64,000 bases of DNA from the NCBI GenBank assembly GCA_009602735.1, contig WELA01012483.1, forward strand, positions 88,325 to 152,324. The letters are read 5' to 3'. This DNA comes from Mesotaenium endlicherianum. Its lineage: Eukaryota > Streptophyta > Zygnematophyceae > Zygnematales > Mesotaeniaceae. A model generated the notes under the pieces. It did no database searches and had not been told where the DNA came from. It was given only the letters and a program-made list of their open reading frames with translations. Below, piece after piece: positions 22,524-34,290 of this stretch. The position numbers were made by a program, and so were the translations under genes. Every line of letters begins with the position of its first letter. The stretch's first letter is position 1.

Positions 22524-25500
22524 ATGGAGGACGAGGAGGATGAGGTGCTGCACTGTTTGGGGAAACGCTGCTTTGTCAGTCCTTATGATGGATATATTCC
22601 TCCTCCCATCTATGCGTTCAAAGCCGGAGAAAAAGTGGCTGGAAAAGTGAGCTTCGGACATTTCTTGCGGCCCAAGTGGCATTTGCTTCCTTGAGACTGT
22701 TATTGTTGCAAAATGCTTCCCCATGTCTCAGTTCAAGTAGCTCAGCGGCCCCCCGCCTGCATGCTATGACCTTGTCCTTCTTACAGCAGCCACATTAGCA
22801 GTATGTACTGAGTGGGTCTTCGGTAGTGTGGCAGGATTATAGATGGAGAGTGGGTCTGCTGGTTTCTGAAAGACACAGAGAGGAGCAGGCAGAGGCCGAA
22901 GAAGAGGCAGAGGCAGAAGCAGGTATCGGGGCTCGGCTGAAGGTGCAGCGAGGATGGGCTTTGCCGCACTGCCTTGGCATCGGTAGGCTCCCTCTCCATC
23001 TTGCCTGAGCACGTACCCTTTGCCTCTCGTCATTCCACTTGAGAGCACATGCTGGTGGCATGCCGTTGCTTCTGACCCATCACAGGCGGAACAAGTGGAC
23101 TGCAAGGCAGCACAAGGCTGTGGTCCATATGCCTGCGCTGAACATCGTCTGAAGAGGTAGAACCGCATGCCTTCTGCTGCCTACTTAGGGAGCAGGCAGT
23201 CAGTCGTGGGTGTGCAGGAGACGATGCCAGGTGGAGGTGGCAGTGGCCCCCGGTGTCGATCCTGGCCGGCCTGAAGCTGGACATGCGCGCTTCCGCCGAT
23301 GGCAGCCTGGGCGGCATGCACGCGAAGCTGGTGCCTGCCCTGCGCTTCAAGCTCCTCTCGCCCGTTCTTGCCCCTCTCGGTAACTGCTTGCTGCAATCCA
23401 CCCCACGACCTCTTGTGATTGGCCTCTGCCGTGTGGTGGTTGAAGGCACTTGTACGCTATTCTCTCTTGCATGATAGACGGGTATCAGACAGTGGGCAAG
23501 GTGCAAGAGTTCAAGTAAGCCTCCCCTCCTCCCTCCCTCCCCCCCTCCCCCCTTGTCCCGCCGCTCCCTCTCCTTCTCCCCATTCCGCCTCCCTCGCTAT
23601 CACGCCGTCCGCCCCACTGACTTACGGATGCACCAAAGGGGGGGGGGGGGCGGCAGCGCTGCGGGCCAGTTTGGAGGTGCTGCCAGTGCCGGTGCTGAAG
23701 GTGACGCGCGAGATGCGGGTGGGCCCTTCCTCCAGAATCACTCTGCGCGCATCTCTGCAGGTAAGCTCCCCCACTGCCTGGCGTGGCAGCAAACCAGCAT
23801 GCAGGAAAGCGAGTGCGCTTGCAATCAAGAGAAGCCCTGAAGATTCCCCAGGCAGAGTGCGCGTGTGTGTGTGTGTGCGTGTGCGTGTGCGTGTGTGTGC
23901 ATATGCGGGCGTGCGCAGGCAGGCGGCAGCCAGCAGTGGGGGCTGCAGCTCAACTGGCACCCTGCTGACTCTGTCGGTGCCTCCCTCCCTCCCTCCCTCC
24001 GCTCCTCTCTCGTCCTGCGCTCACCTTCCCGAACCGTCGCACTGTGGCTGGCTGCTGAGACTGGTGGCGGCACTGAACCGCAACTAGGTGGCCATGGTGT
24101 CTGCAGGCGCGCGTGGAGGTCAAGCCGAGGGGGTCTGATGTGCACACGGCCGCGTCGGCGCCGCGGCTGCATGTGCGCTACAGCCGTAGCGTGCACCTCT
24201 CGCGCGACTGCGATGCGGTACTCTCTCTCTCTCTCTCTCTGCCCCTTGGAACAGTCAGCCTGCAGCTGTGGGAGAGCGGGCACGGGGCTGCTGCCGCCAC
24301 TCTGAGCTCTGCAGGGCAGAGGGGCGGGAGGGCTTTGCTGGTGATGGTGGGGCTGTAGGTGGTGGCTGCCCGGGTGGAAGTGCCGCTGAGGCAGCCGCCC
24401 CCCCCAGGGTCCCCGCCATCCCCATCCTTGGAGGGGAAGGGCAGCAAGTGGATGCCTGCGGGAGGGGGAGGGGGCGTGAAGCTGAAGCTGAGCTCTGTGC
24501 GCGTCACCCAGCTCATCGCCACTCGGGTATCTCCGCGACCCCGCAACCCCGCCCGCCTGCGTGCCTGCTGCTGACTCACTCACTCCTTAGGGCAGTGCTG
24601 GCCGTGTGAGGAGTTGACATGCAGGGGGGCGGGGTGCGCTGTGATGGTGATGATGATGCAGGGCAGGAGGGAGCCGCCCAAGTCAACGTGGCAGTATCTA
24701 AGAGCGGCGGAGAGCAGACGCGAGCGCGACACGGTGGGCGTGGTGGCGGGGCACTGGATCGACGCGGGCGTGGAGCCGGGCGCGCCGGGCGAGCGCGACT
24801 TCAACCTGGAGGTGGCGGACTCCGTGGAGCGCCGCCTGCGTGGGGCGGGCTGGAGCGTGCTGCGGCCGGACCGCGACGCGCCCCACGCGCGCTGGGAGGA
24901 CTACCTCAACTGGGTCTCCCGCCAGGTCCGCCCGCCCACCTGCCTGCTGTTGCTGCTGCTTCACTGGGCTGGGTGGGATATCATCATTATCATCATCCAC
25001 TCGTGCTGGCAGCCAGGCAGGGGATTGCAAGGGGTTGACATGGGGTCGGCGTAAGGGCGGGGCTGTGGGTGGAAATGGGGGCGAGGGGGTGGCAGACCAT
25101 GCGGGGCGTGCCTGTGCTGGAAATACACGGCCAGGTCAGCCATCAACACCTCCTCCTCCACTCTACCTGAACCCTGTGGAGAGGCATACGCATAGCCCTC
25201 GTTAGCTTGCGGTGAGTGTGGCGCTGTTGTGCTGCCGGGGGAGGGGCAGGGCTCGAAGGCTGACTACAGAGGCCTGGTGCTGGGCGTCATCGGCGAACAG
25301 GCCGCCCCTCTCTCCAAGGTGCAGGCCTTCCCCCTCCGCAAGGGCAAGGGGCTCGTGTGCTGACCATGGCAGTAGCGGTGTCCACATGCACTGACATGGT
25401 ACGCCCGTAGGATGCTCACACAGGGCATGGACATCTCTCTATGTTTGTGACTGTGTGCGTGGGGGTGTGTGCTTGAGCAGGAATTAGCAAAGCACTTTGG

Positions 25501-25801
25501 AATGTTTCCAATGGACTGGCGGGAACTGGCAGTGCCGCGACGTGGCGGTGTGATTGTGGAGTCCTTCAACTCCGATGAGGTCAGTCGGTCTTTCACTTCT
25601 GTCCCTTCCCGAGTGTGGGGCTCCTCACGTGCCAAACGGCAGTGAGCAGGACTTGGGCTGACAGGGGAGGGGTGGAGGGGGGAGCAGGTGCTGCAGATGG
25701 CGCCCTGGCACCGCAAATGGGCCGTGGCCAAGCTGGCCTCCCAGATGGCGTCGTGCGTCAATCGCGCCGCGTCTCTCACGCGTCCCTCCTCCCCTCCCTA
25801 G
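22524..25801 (+). CDS. Amidase_3-like protein with N-terminal beta-rich region
   Basis: Multi-exon gene. Clear exons: 22,524-22,646, 22,835-22,982, 23,218-23,379, 23,478-23,514, one ending at 23,760, one ending at 24,925, 25,096-25,134, 25,250-25,318, 25,481-25,579 and 25,688-25,801 (stop). Two or three exons between 23.9 and 24.6 kb are visible but their borders are unsure. The C-terminal third fits the zinc amidase_3 (N-acetylmuramoyl-L-alanine amidase) pattern: VVAGHW (His codon 24,752), GERDFN (Glu 24,791), VLEIHGQ (His 25,126) and GGVIVESFNSDE (Glu 25,559) supply the four expected ligand and catalytic positions. The N-terminal half looks beta-rich (for example LAGLKLDMRA and KLVPALRFKLLSP) and I do not recognise it. 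The protein starts MEDEEDEV, with no obvious signal or transit peptide. The fold assignment is inference from motifs; the substrate is unknown. Confidence 0.7.
23861..23899. repeat. (GT)n microsatellite
   Basis: A GT-rich run, GCGTGTGTGTGTGTGTGCG and continuation, in an intron of the amidase_3-like gene. Confidence 0.85.
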
Positions 25802-26610
25802 AGACGCAGGTGCTGGTGGTACTGTAGGTTCAGGCAGGGGTTCGCCCTCTTGTTATGCATGCGCGCCCCCATGGACGACCCTAGTTGTGGCCTCTCTCTA
25901 ACAGCCCCCTCCTGTGTGTACGATGGTCACCTTTTGGAGCCGCACTCCAGAGGAGGCGGAATGAGAGTTTGGACTTCTACTTCCATCTTAGATCATCGAT
26001 TGTGCTTCTGATGTACATGCTACATGTAGGTAGGAGGAACTGCAGCATTCAATATTGCAACATATGTACCATATCCAACCCCACAGCAACATGATACAAC
26101 ACAATGCACCCTAAATTGACCATCCGAGTATACAAAAAGAATGTTGTAAGCTACAATACTTGTAGAAAATGGGATGGAGGAAGAATGGCCTTTAAGGCCT
26201 GTGCTGTTACCTGCCTGCCTACTGGGCTTGCAAGCTATAGCCATGTGACTGTCAATTCCTCGTGCTTCCTCCCGCTCACGCTCAGCATCGAGTCAGTGTA
26301 GGAGGAATCTCATACATCTCTTTATTCTTACTACTGGTTCTACACCTTGTTTGCCTAGATAGTACATGGACAGCAAGGAGGCAATACCACGCAAGGTGCG
26401 AGGAAGGTGCCCGCCAAGCATGCGCCCTCTCAGTACTCCTCACAGTAAGCGTAATGTACATGACTGCCACCAGCCAAGGGACACCTTGGCTAGCTAACGT
26501 CCCAGGAGTCAGCATCGAATGGAATGAAGAATGAAATGGCCACCGCTCGCTAGAATGATGCACGAGTGAAGCGCAGATGGGTGGAAGGAGGGTGGGAGGC
26601 AGGCCGTGTC

Positions 26611-26947
26611 TCATGTTGCGTCCCTGGCTCTGGCAACCAGCTCCTCCTGAAGACAGGCCGCACCGAGACACACACCCACCAACCACCTCGCATCTCAGCC
26701 TCAGCAACCACAGAATGCAGGTGCCGCGTCTCCAGAGAAATGACGAAGCCACATAGGCAAGAATGCTGCCGTGTTGCCTTGCTAGTCCCTGCTCGCTTGC
26801 AGCCCTGGCGAAGGAGCATGACCAGCAGGGGGGAAGGGGGGGGGGGAGACATAAGCGTACTTTCTTGCCGCGGGTGGAGAGTCCGCGCTCACGCAGATGC
26901 AGCTTCAGCTTGTCCACTGTCATGCCGCTCAGCTCCCGCTCTGACAC
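26611..26947 (-). CDS. C-terminal exons of a SAP-domain protein
   Basis: Two exons on the minus strand join in phase: 26,861-26,947 and 26,611-26,646 (stop at 26,611). Together they encode a SAP motif (LSGMTVDKLKLHLRERGLS, then TRGKK joined to EELVARARD) ending in a stop. SAP motifs are short two-helix DNA-binding modules found in nuclear proteins of repair, transcription and chromatin. The donor (GTACGC) and acceptor (TTCAG) are good. Exons upstream (above 26,947) could not be placed, so the rest of the protein and its identity are unknown. The gene converges on the amidase_3-like gene. Confidence 0.55.
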
Positions 26948-28335
26948 CTTGCCGCTTCCACCTGCTGTACTGCTGCCCCCCGCTGCGCATCCCCCGCCTC
27001 GATCCCTCCCTTCCTGTCACTCATGTTGCTTGCCTGCCACAGGAGCACAGACTTGAAATCTAAGCAGGCACGTTTGTGCTTGCCCAGGTTGCTATTCATC
27101 CTCAGCTTGTGTGGGGTCTGGAGGATGAGCAGATTGGAGCAGGAGCACAGGGGGAAGTTGGGTGGGGGGGAATGGTAGAGAAAAACACACACCTGAGCGG
27201 CCGTGAACACCTGCCTTGGACCTCTTTACACCCAAAGGCTGCTCCTCTGTTGGCCCATCTGCCGCCCTGATTGACGTGCACCCCACACGACAGACAAGTG
27301 AGCATGCACCTCGACTGCTCGTTGCCATGCCAAGCCCGGAATGGCGTGCTGGCCCTGTGACCACTCAGAGAAGGAGGTCGGTGGCTGAGCACTATTTACC
27401 TTTTCCCCTTGGTGTCGGCAGGGGCAGCTTTGGAATGCTCTCGCGCCTTCTTCAGCGTGAGAGCGCGAATCAGAATATTCGTGGCATCTGTTTTGATCAC
27501 CTGGTCCTCTGCTCGCCACTCAAGGGTTCGTCTCAGGACAGCATGCCAGGTCTAATGGACAGCCTCATTGAGAATTATGACAAGCTTAGGTCAGGTGGTG
27601 TGCCGACACGAGCTAAGGTCAGCAAATGAACAGGACTTGGCAACACCATCACGCACGGTCTCTGCAGAATGTATCTTTGAAAAGGTCCCCATGGGAAGTG
27701 CAATAAGCAGGGAGCAGCCTCAGAAAACTCGCCCTAATGTGCCCCACTTCCTCCATTATTTTGCCTTGTCAAAGCCCTTCGCTATGTGTGCACTTTGGCA
27801 GCACTGAGCTACCGAGTATGAATTGAAGATAGTGAATGGAGTCTCAGCGTATTCCAACGAGTAAGCAGCACACAAGATACGCAGCAGCTGGACACGCAGC
27901 CTGACAATGAAACATGGTCATCCTGACTGAGACCGGGAAGCTTATGTAACAGGTACTATGTCCTTTGGCCCTTCTGCTCCTTCAAGAAAGTGTCTTGTTG
28001 CTTGGAGTGGGCAGAGAGTAGGCAGTATGGTTGGACGAAGAAAAGCCAACCAGACCCCTTCCTCTTTCTGATCTGAGCGTTTGTGCTGAGCGCTTGTGCT
28101 ACCTACTTGCAGTCCAGTCTTGGACTCACAAGCCTTTTCACAACATTCTTTTTACGCAACATAATTTCTGAGACTGGTGAATTTAGGGCGTTTGTACTTA
28201 CCAGGTGGCGCAGTATCATGATCGCATATGTATACTGGCAGGGTACTCTGCCCACGACAATGAAGTTCGTCAGTGAGGACTGATGAGATACGAGAAACTG
28301 CCAACTAAAACAAAGAGGTCGGGCACTTACTGAAG
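26948..28335. other. Region without an assigned gene
   Basis: Should contain the upstream exons and promoter of the SAP-domain gene. Several minus-strand frames occur near 27,000-27,100 and 27,400-27,500, but none shows a domain or a convincing chain of splice sites. Nothing else was recognised. Confidence 0.35.
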
Positions 28336-28865
28336 TTACAGAAGCACTTTTAGTAAAGTTTCCTTGCGAAGGCAAGTTAGCCAGCCAAGCCATTCTGCTG
28401 TGTTTTTTACAAGCTCAAGATTCTCAATCTTTTCTCCAACCTCCACAAAACGCTTCAAGCAGGAGTATATATCTCTTTCGTAATCAAGAGGGTGCCGCAA
28501 GACAAAACAATAAGAAAATAAGCTGATCGTCTTACGGGCTGGTGCAATCTTGGAGAATAGTATCATAAACTTTTCACACATTGCTACAGGAATCCATCAT
28601 GGGGACTCGACCGGGGCAAGTGAAATCATATTTTTCACTTTGACGAATTACTCGTGGGGTCCAGTCGGATATCGTGACGAAGAGTTGACGAACATACACG
28701 ATCATGTATCATGCACAGCCATACGCTCTTTTCTACGACTATTGCGCTCGCATCGCCTGCGCACTAGCTCGGTGTCAAACGACGTTGCTTTTAAGACCTG
28801 TTGTATCTCAAACTCAAGCAGTTTCAAGCGCTCCCGCGTGTTTAAGAATCACTCTCACATATAGC
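28336..28865 (-). CDS. Possible exons of an unknown helical protein
   Basis: Two minus-strand segments look coding. About 28,722-28,860 reads TRERLKLLEFEIQQVLKATS and ends with Arg-rich residues before a GTATGG donor. About 28,336-28,500 reads RDIYSCLKRFVEVGEKIENL and continues into KNTAEWLGWLTCLRKET before a stop at 28,336. Both are rich in charged and leucine residues in a helical pattern. I do not recognise a family, and the join between the two was not proven. Confidence 0.3.
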
Positions 28866-29051
28866 ACTTGACATTGTTGACGTCTTTTAATACAGGTTGT
28901 TAGTGGAGTGACGTTTTGTCCTGAGTTGTAAGCAGGATTTTGTTGGATCAGTTGCACTTTGTCGCAGCTGTAAGCACCTGTATAAGTTGTATTCTAAAGG
29001 CACTTCCATGTTTTGAACGCCCCTTATCAAGTCTCTGCCCAAAAGAAGGTG

Positions 29052-30043
29052 ATGGATGAACGAGCTTTCGCAAAGTTACTAGACCAATTTCCTAGATTAC
29101 GTGACCGAGACTATTTCTACGTGGTAACGACCTCCTACATCCGTGATAAGTATTGCCGCCACTAGCATCAGTGATTGTTGGCGCTGTTATGCGTAAAGCA
29201 CGATGTATAGTTCGAGGCAGTTAGACATGGTGCTATGTGATGCTGGAGGGTGGCAGGAAGCTGAAGGTGCAAATTTCGCTGCGGGTGCAGAACGCCATGA
29301 GCCTTCAAGTTTCAGGGTACACTCCTTACCCTCAATGGCTCTTTCTCAGCAATGTACATGCTTTTTCCACATTGAGCTGATGCAACATTGGGCGCCAATA
29401 CACTCTTTGTTGACAGCTTCCTGAATGGGACAGGAGTTGAAGGAGCGAGCTGCTGATGCCCACGCAGGGGCAGAACCGCAACCGTCAACAAGTTCTGCAG
29501 TATTTTCTGCAGGTAAGGCCATCCCATCCATCAAAAGTAAGCTTTCAAAACTTATGAATCTGTTGCAGACCATGCTCTGACTTTTCTTGGTAACATGACG
29601 ACTTTGTTCAAATCCCATTCTCACTATGCTTCATGACAAAAACATGCCCTGACTGTGTCTGGTGGTCTTTTATCGTGAACTCTGCACTTGGTTGTGCAGA
29701 ATCATTCTGGACGTCTTTGCAAAAGTCAGCAAAGGACGAGGTAATTAAAAGATCATCTTTGTAGTGCTTCATATGTGCGTGCTTGTGGCAGCTTGTAGCT
29801 CATCCTAGCTTACATTTACAGCCTTGGCATGTTGGTGGTTGTTCCATCATCTCTTATGGCACCACTACACATGCTCGGTGATTGCCAAAGTCAGCACCAG
29901 TGTGAGACCTTGGACATGCACCTCTGCAGGCGGCGTCGGAGGAGATGGCAGATCGCTTTGTGTCGGCGTTCCGGCTGTGTCATGAGCACCTCGTACGTCT
30001 TCTGGCATTCCAGCTACCTATGTGCAGAATTGTCATGTACTGA
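29052..30043 (+). CDS. Small conserved-looking protein, 98 residues
   Basis: Four exons join in phase: 29,052-29,123, 29,443-29,512, 29,700-29,740 and 29,930-30,043. The product begins MDERAFAKLLDQFPRLRDRD and continues through ESFWTSLQKSAKDE to EEMADRFVSAFRLCHEHL. From memory this layout (an N-terminal FP.(V/L)R.RDY block, a variable linker, a FW..L block and a C-terminal RF..AF...H..L block) matches a small plant protein family of unknown function, but I cannot name it with certainty. It has no signal peptide or membrane segment and is probably soluble and mostly helical. It converges on the ALF4-like gene. The start is the first in-frame ATG. Confidence 0.55.
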
Positions 30044-30520
30044 TGAACCTTCATTTTCATGATTGCTGCTTTGGAGCCGTAAGTATGGTTGCACAAAGGT
30101 GTGGAGGAGTGTCAAATGCATGCCTCCTATCTTCACATGAAGTGTACGTATTGCGGAACAAATGATCATGGATGACATAAGCTAATATGAACAAATTCAA
30201 CGGGACTTTTGGCGTGGCAGGTTCATAAAGTGCTTTCACTTGACGACATCGAGCAGATTGCATATAATCTCTTGAAATAACTTATAGAAAACATCAAGTT
30301 CTGGGATCTACGAGGTTTGCGTGCATATGTGAAAAGTAGGGAAGCAATGTTGGTACTCAAGGCCTTTCACCTTCAGCTGGTGAGGTAGATAGATTTGGGT
30401 GACATTTGGTAAGTTGCTGGGCTAGCGCGTAGCAGGTTACACACATCAACAGTCAACTCGAAGACAAAGTTGGGGAGGTGGCACTTTTTCGCCTCAACCA
30501 GTCTGGAAGAGTCATCCAAG

Positions 30521-32124
30521 TTACGACACAGGTGCACCCTCTGCAAGCTCCAGACAACGATGTAACACTTCTTGTAACCTTTGCACAGCCATGAGCTCAG
30601 AAGTTACTATTGCCTCTGCCTTTTCTAGAGAGTCTGGTTTCTCAGAAAGCGCAGGAGTAGGATACGACGAGGTTGACATGAGGGCTGCATGCGCTTGGGC
30701 TGCCATGGCCTTGAGCGGCAGAAGCCACTCGTTTCGCACCCTTGCCAGTTCATCCTTGCGCAACACACCCGTTACATTGGTCCCATCTGCACATTTTGTC
30801 CCACGTCCACTGTCAAACCATAAGCTGCACTGTCGAGAAGAGAATGAGAATGCATTGCGGAAAGGCAAATACATGTACAGCAATATTGAAAGCACGCACC
30901 TGATATTTCCCGCAATAGAAGAAAACGCAGCAGGTTGAGTGCTCCGCTTATCTGCCAAACACCATTAAGGAAAGGTTAACCCAGTGGAGGAAATAAGAGA
31001 GCTTCATGAAGCATCGTAAGAGATGGTAGGTGTGCCAACAGGAGAAACCTATCTGGAGAGGCAATGAAGTCCGTCAAATAAGCACTTTCTTGATAGCTTC
31101 AGGGTCTGGCTGCTTACGGCTTCTGAGTCAAATGGGAGCTCAGGAGGGGGCTTGTCAGAGGGATGCAGCACATGCTTGAGCAGGCCCAGCACTTGTGGCC
31201 CTGCAAAGGGAGACCTCTCTTCCGCACCGCCAGGAGTAGGCCAGGCACTCCTGGCTTCTTTCAGCGCAAAGCTGAGGAGCAACGACACCTGCACCCCGTC
31301 CATTTGCTAACATCAGCACTCGAAAAGAGGGCAGAGGTGCGGTGGGCCCACCCAGCTTTCTCTCAACTGAGCAGTGACAGGCCGCAAAGCGGGAGGAGTC
31401 GCTGACCGACCATGATGGGGTGGGGGCTGTCGTCGATGAGGCGCTCCAGAGCGCGCATGCGCTGCTCGGGGAGAAACACGCACCTCAGCACCTGCACCGG
31501 CCCCACGGCCTCACCACAGCGGCGCTGCAGTCATGGACCAGCCCAGCAAGTGTGTTGTAGAATGTGAGTGACGAGCAACGAGAAAGTGTCTCTTGGTGAA
31601 GACCGACTGACTGACCGCGTGCATGGTCTCCAGCCACGACGTGCGCTGACTGGGCGGGTGGATATCCGGAAGAGACTCCTGCATTGCTTGCAGCACCTGC
31701 ATGCACGCCCCACGCCCACGCCCTCTTCTTCAGCTCCATGCATGGCACAGCCAGGATATGGGGACTGGAAAGTACTGGGGGTGGGTGGGAGCGAGACCCA
31801 AACCCACCAGGAGGGCTTTCTCAAGGTCCACATCAGGCTCCGGGGGCGACAGGTGGCAGAGCTCCGCGGCCCGCTGAATGAGCTGCTGTCCTCGCAGGGA
31901 GTCGTACCGGCCGGAGTGCAAGAGCGGCATCGCCAGGCCCAGGACGGCCACTGCCTCCTGCTGTCGCAGGCTGGTATATACACGTGGCAGCAGTTGCTGA
32001 CCACCATTGCCACAGCCAGCCAATGCAAGCGCAGCTGGGCGGCAGCTCAAGGCCCACAGTGCTGCCCCCCAACCCCCACAGCCACGGTCATGTTCCCAAA
32101 GAGAACATCTAGGCTGATGTGCGA

Positions 32125-32163
<39 letters not shown>

Positions 32164-34290
32164 CGTACGACATCTCGCAACACCAAAAGGGGCACAAGGG
32201 TAAGGAGACACGCCTTAAAGCCACCGGCAAGTGCTGGAAGTGATGGCAGCAAGGCAAGGGGTGGCAGTGGGAGCGGGCGTACCTGCAAGAGCCACGCCCC
32301 TCTGCTGCTCCGCCACCGTGCCTTTGGGAGCCCTCTCCCCCTCCTCCTCCCCCTCCCCCTCCCCCTCCCCCTCCTCCTGCTGCTGCTGCTGCTGCTGCTC
32401 CTGCTGCTCCTCTGTTGCCCCTCCTGCTCAGTCATAGACAGCTGCAATGAATTGTGCTGCATGGATGGCAAAGTCCCCAGCCCTGCCAGCTGAGCATGCC
32501 TCAGCGGCTGCTATTGCTGGTGGTCCAGGCTACCAGCGTACCTACCTGGGAGGGCGTGAGGGGCAGGGGCGGCAGGGAGGAGCCAGGCCTCCAGGCTTCG
32601 ACCGCCCGCGTGCAGCAGCCCCATGCACACGCACACCCCCTGCTGCTGCTGCAGCTGCTGCTGCTGCAGCTGCTGCTGCTCCCCCAAGCCATCATGTGGC
32701 GCCGCCTGCAGCCATGCCTGTACACCACATGGCTTCTGTGACATGCAGACTGGCCGGCGGACAGAGACAAGTGCTGGTGCATGTGCATGTCTAAGTGCAA
32801 GTGTGCAAGCCAAAACGAGGCCAAGGGCAGCAGGCGGGGGCCTACCGGAGGGAGCAGCAGCAGCAGCAGGCGCAGAGCAAAGGCGCAGAGCTCCCGCTGC
32901 AAGCGCTCCTTGCGCACGCCCTGCTGCATCCCCATGCCGCCCACGCCCGCCACACAGCGGCCCATGCACTAGTGCATGAGTAGTGGCAGTGCAACCGAGC
33001 AGGGTGCACGCCAGTGGCTAACGTGCCGGCAACAAAGAGGGAGGGCGAAGCAAGAGCAGCACCTGCAGAGAGGCGCCGGAGAGAGCGGCAGCGCGGGCAA
33101 CGGCTGCCACCGCTTCCACCACCACCTCCACGTATGCTTGCGCTTGCGCATGCGGAGCAGCAGCAGCGGAGGCAACCAGGTCCAGCAGGACGGGCCACGC
33201 CTCCTCTAGAAAGTGCTCCTGCCGCCTCTCAATCCGCAACAACACTGCCACAGCCACAGCCCCACGGCAGACAAGCACGCACTCAGGCTCCTGCCCCTTG
33301 CCAGGACGGGCTGGGTTTTAGGGGTGGGGAGCGCACGAGGCAGGCAGAAGCCCTTTCTTCCAAAGTCAAAAGGTACCCTCACTCAAGACCAGCACTGTTC
33401 TGAACCTGGTGAAAAGCCCTCATGCGAGTCTTGCGTGAATCGCCCTGAGCCGAGCTCCAATGGCCGCTGGAGGGCCCCAACAACGACGGGCACATAGTCG
33501 ACCCCGGGACCTGCAGGTCTGGCGAAGGTGAAGGTGAAGGTGCAGATGGTTTTCGTGGCTGACCCTGACCTGTGGCAAAGGCGTGAAGGAGAGCGAGCTG
33601 TAGGCCCCCCCCCGCTTGACGGGCGTTGCCTCCGGCCCTGCCACTGCCGCCGCCCAGTTCAGTTAGTGTCCTGAGGAAGAGAACAAACATTTCGCGAGGG
33701 CTGCAGGTGCGGGCGGCGCTGTTGAATATACTGGAGCAGGCTGTGTGGCAGCGGGAGCACGATGCTCCTCCAACGTGATCTGTGGCAGGGGACACCTGGA
33801 AGCGAGGAATGAGGTCCCAAACCACACGCTCCAGCAGCAGCGCTGCTTCTTCCTGTGCCCACTTCCCTCCCCCTCAGTTGCACTGTTAACCACCCACCAC
33901 CTAACGGCAGTCATCTGCCCTCAACAGAACTCATTGCCTGCCTAGGAACACATGTTCTCCAGATTGAAGCATTGCAGCAGTGCCCTGCCCCAGACTTGAG
34001 ACCGCTGCACCTGGACCTCCAAGCAGCTCGCGTAGCAGCTGCTACTGGAGGGAGGGGGGCTGGAAAGGTGCGTACAGGGTTGTCTGAAACAAGGGGGTCC
34101 AGCATACTGGCCGCAGACTCGAGAACGTCAGCCACTGGATCTGCACTAGCAATGTGCCCGGCCTCATCAGAAGGAGGAGGTGTGCTAGCGGCAATTTCAA
34201 GGGCAGCACTGAGTGCCTCGCAGTAAGCGAGCGCTGACACCTCCGCCTCCTGGCCCTCCTCTGCCTGTTCACTAACCCCCCCCAAGTTAC
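30521..34290 (-). CDS. ALF4: ALF4/glomulin family protein
   Basis: Minus-strand multi-exon gene. The 3' exons are firmly placed and in phase: 31,808-31,996, 31,616-31,696, 31,411-31,524, 31,118-31,288, 30,900-30,951 and 30,521-30,786 (stop). Upstream exons end near 34,011 (VADVLESAASMLDPLVSDN), 33,063 (EEAWPVLLDLVASAA) and 32,846 (LQRELCAFALRLLLLLL). One near 33.7 kb contains TCSPREMF. The N terminus and two joins are not resolved. The C-terminal block (ALNLLRFLLLREIS, TNVTGVLRKDELARVRNEWL, HRCLELAEG) matches the C terminus of Arabidopsis ALF4 as I remember it, including the NEWLLPL motif. ALF4 and glomulin are helical-repeat proteins that bind RBX1 and restrain cullin-RING ubiquitin ligases. 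The assignment rests on recalled similarity along the whole length. Confidence 0.75.
32129..32161. repeat. (CA)n microsatellite
   Basis: About 16 AC units in an intron of the ALF4-like gene. GC-rich CTC and CTG triplet tracts follow at 32,341-32,410. Confidence 0.95.
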
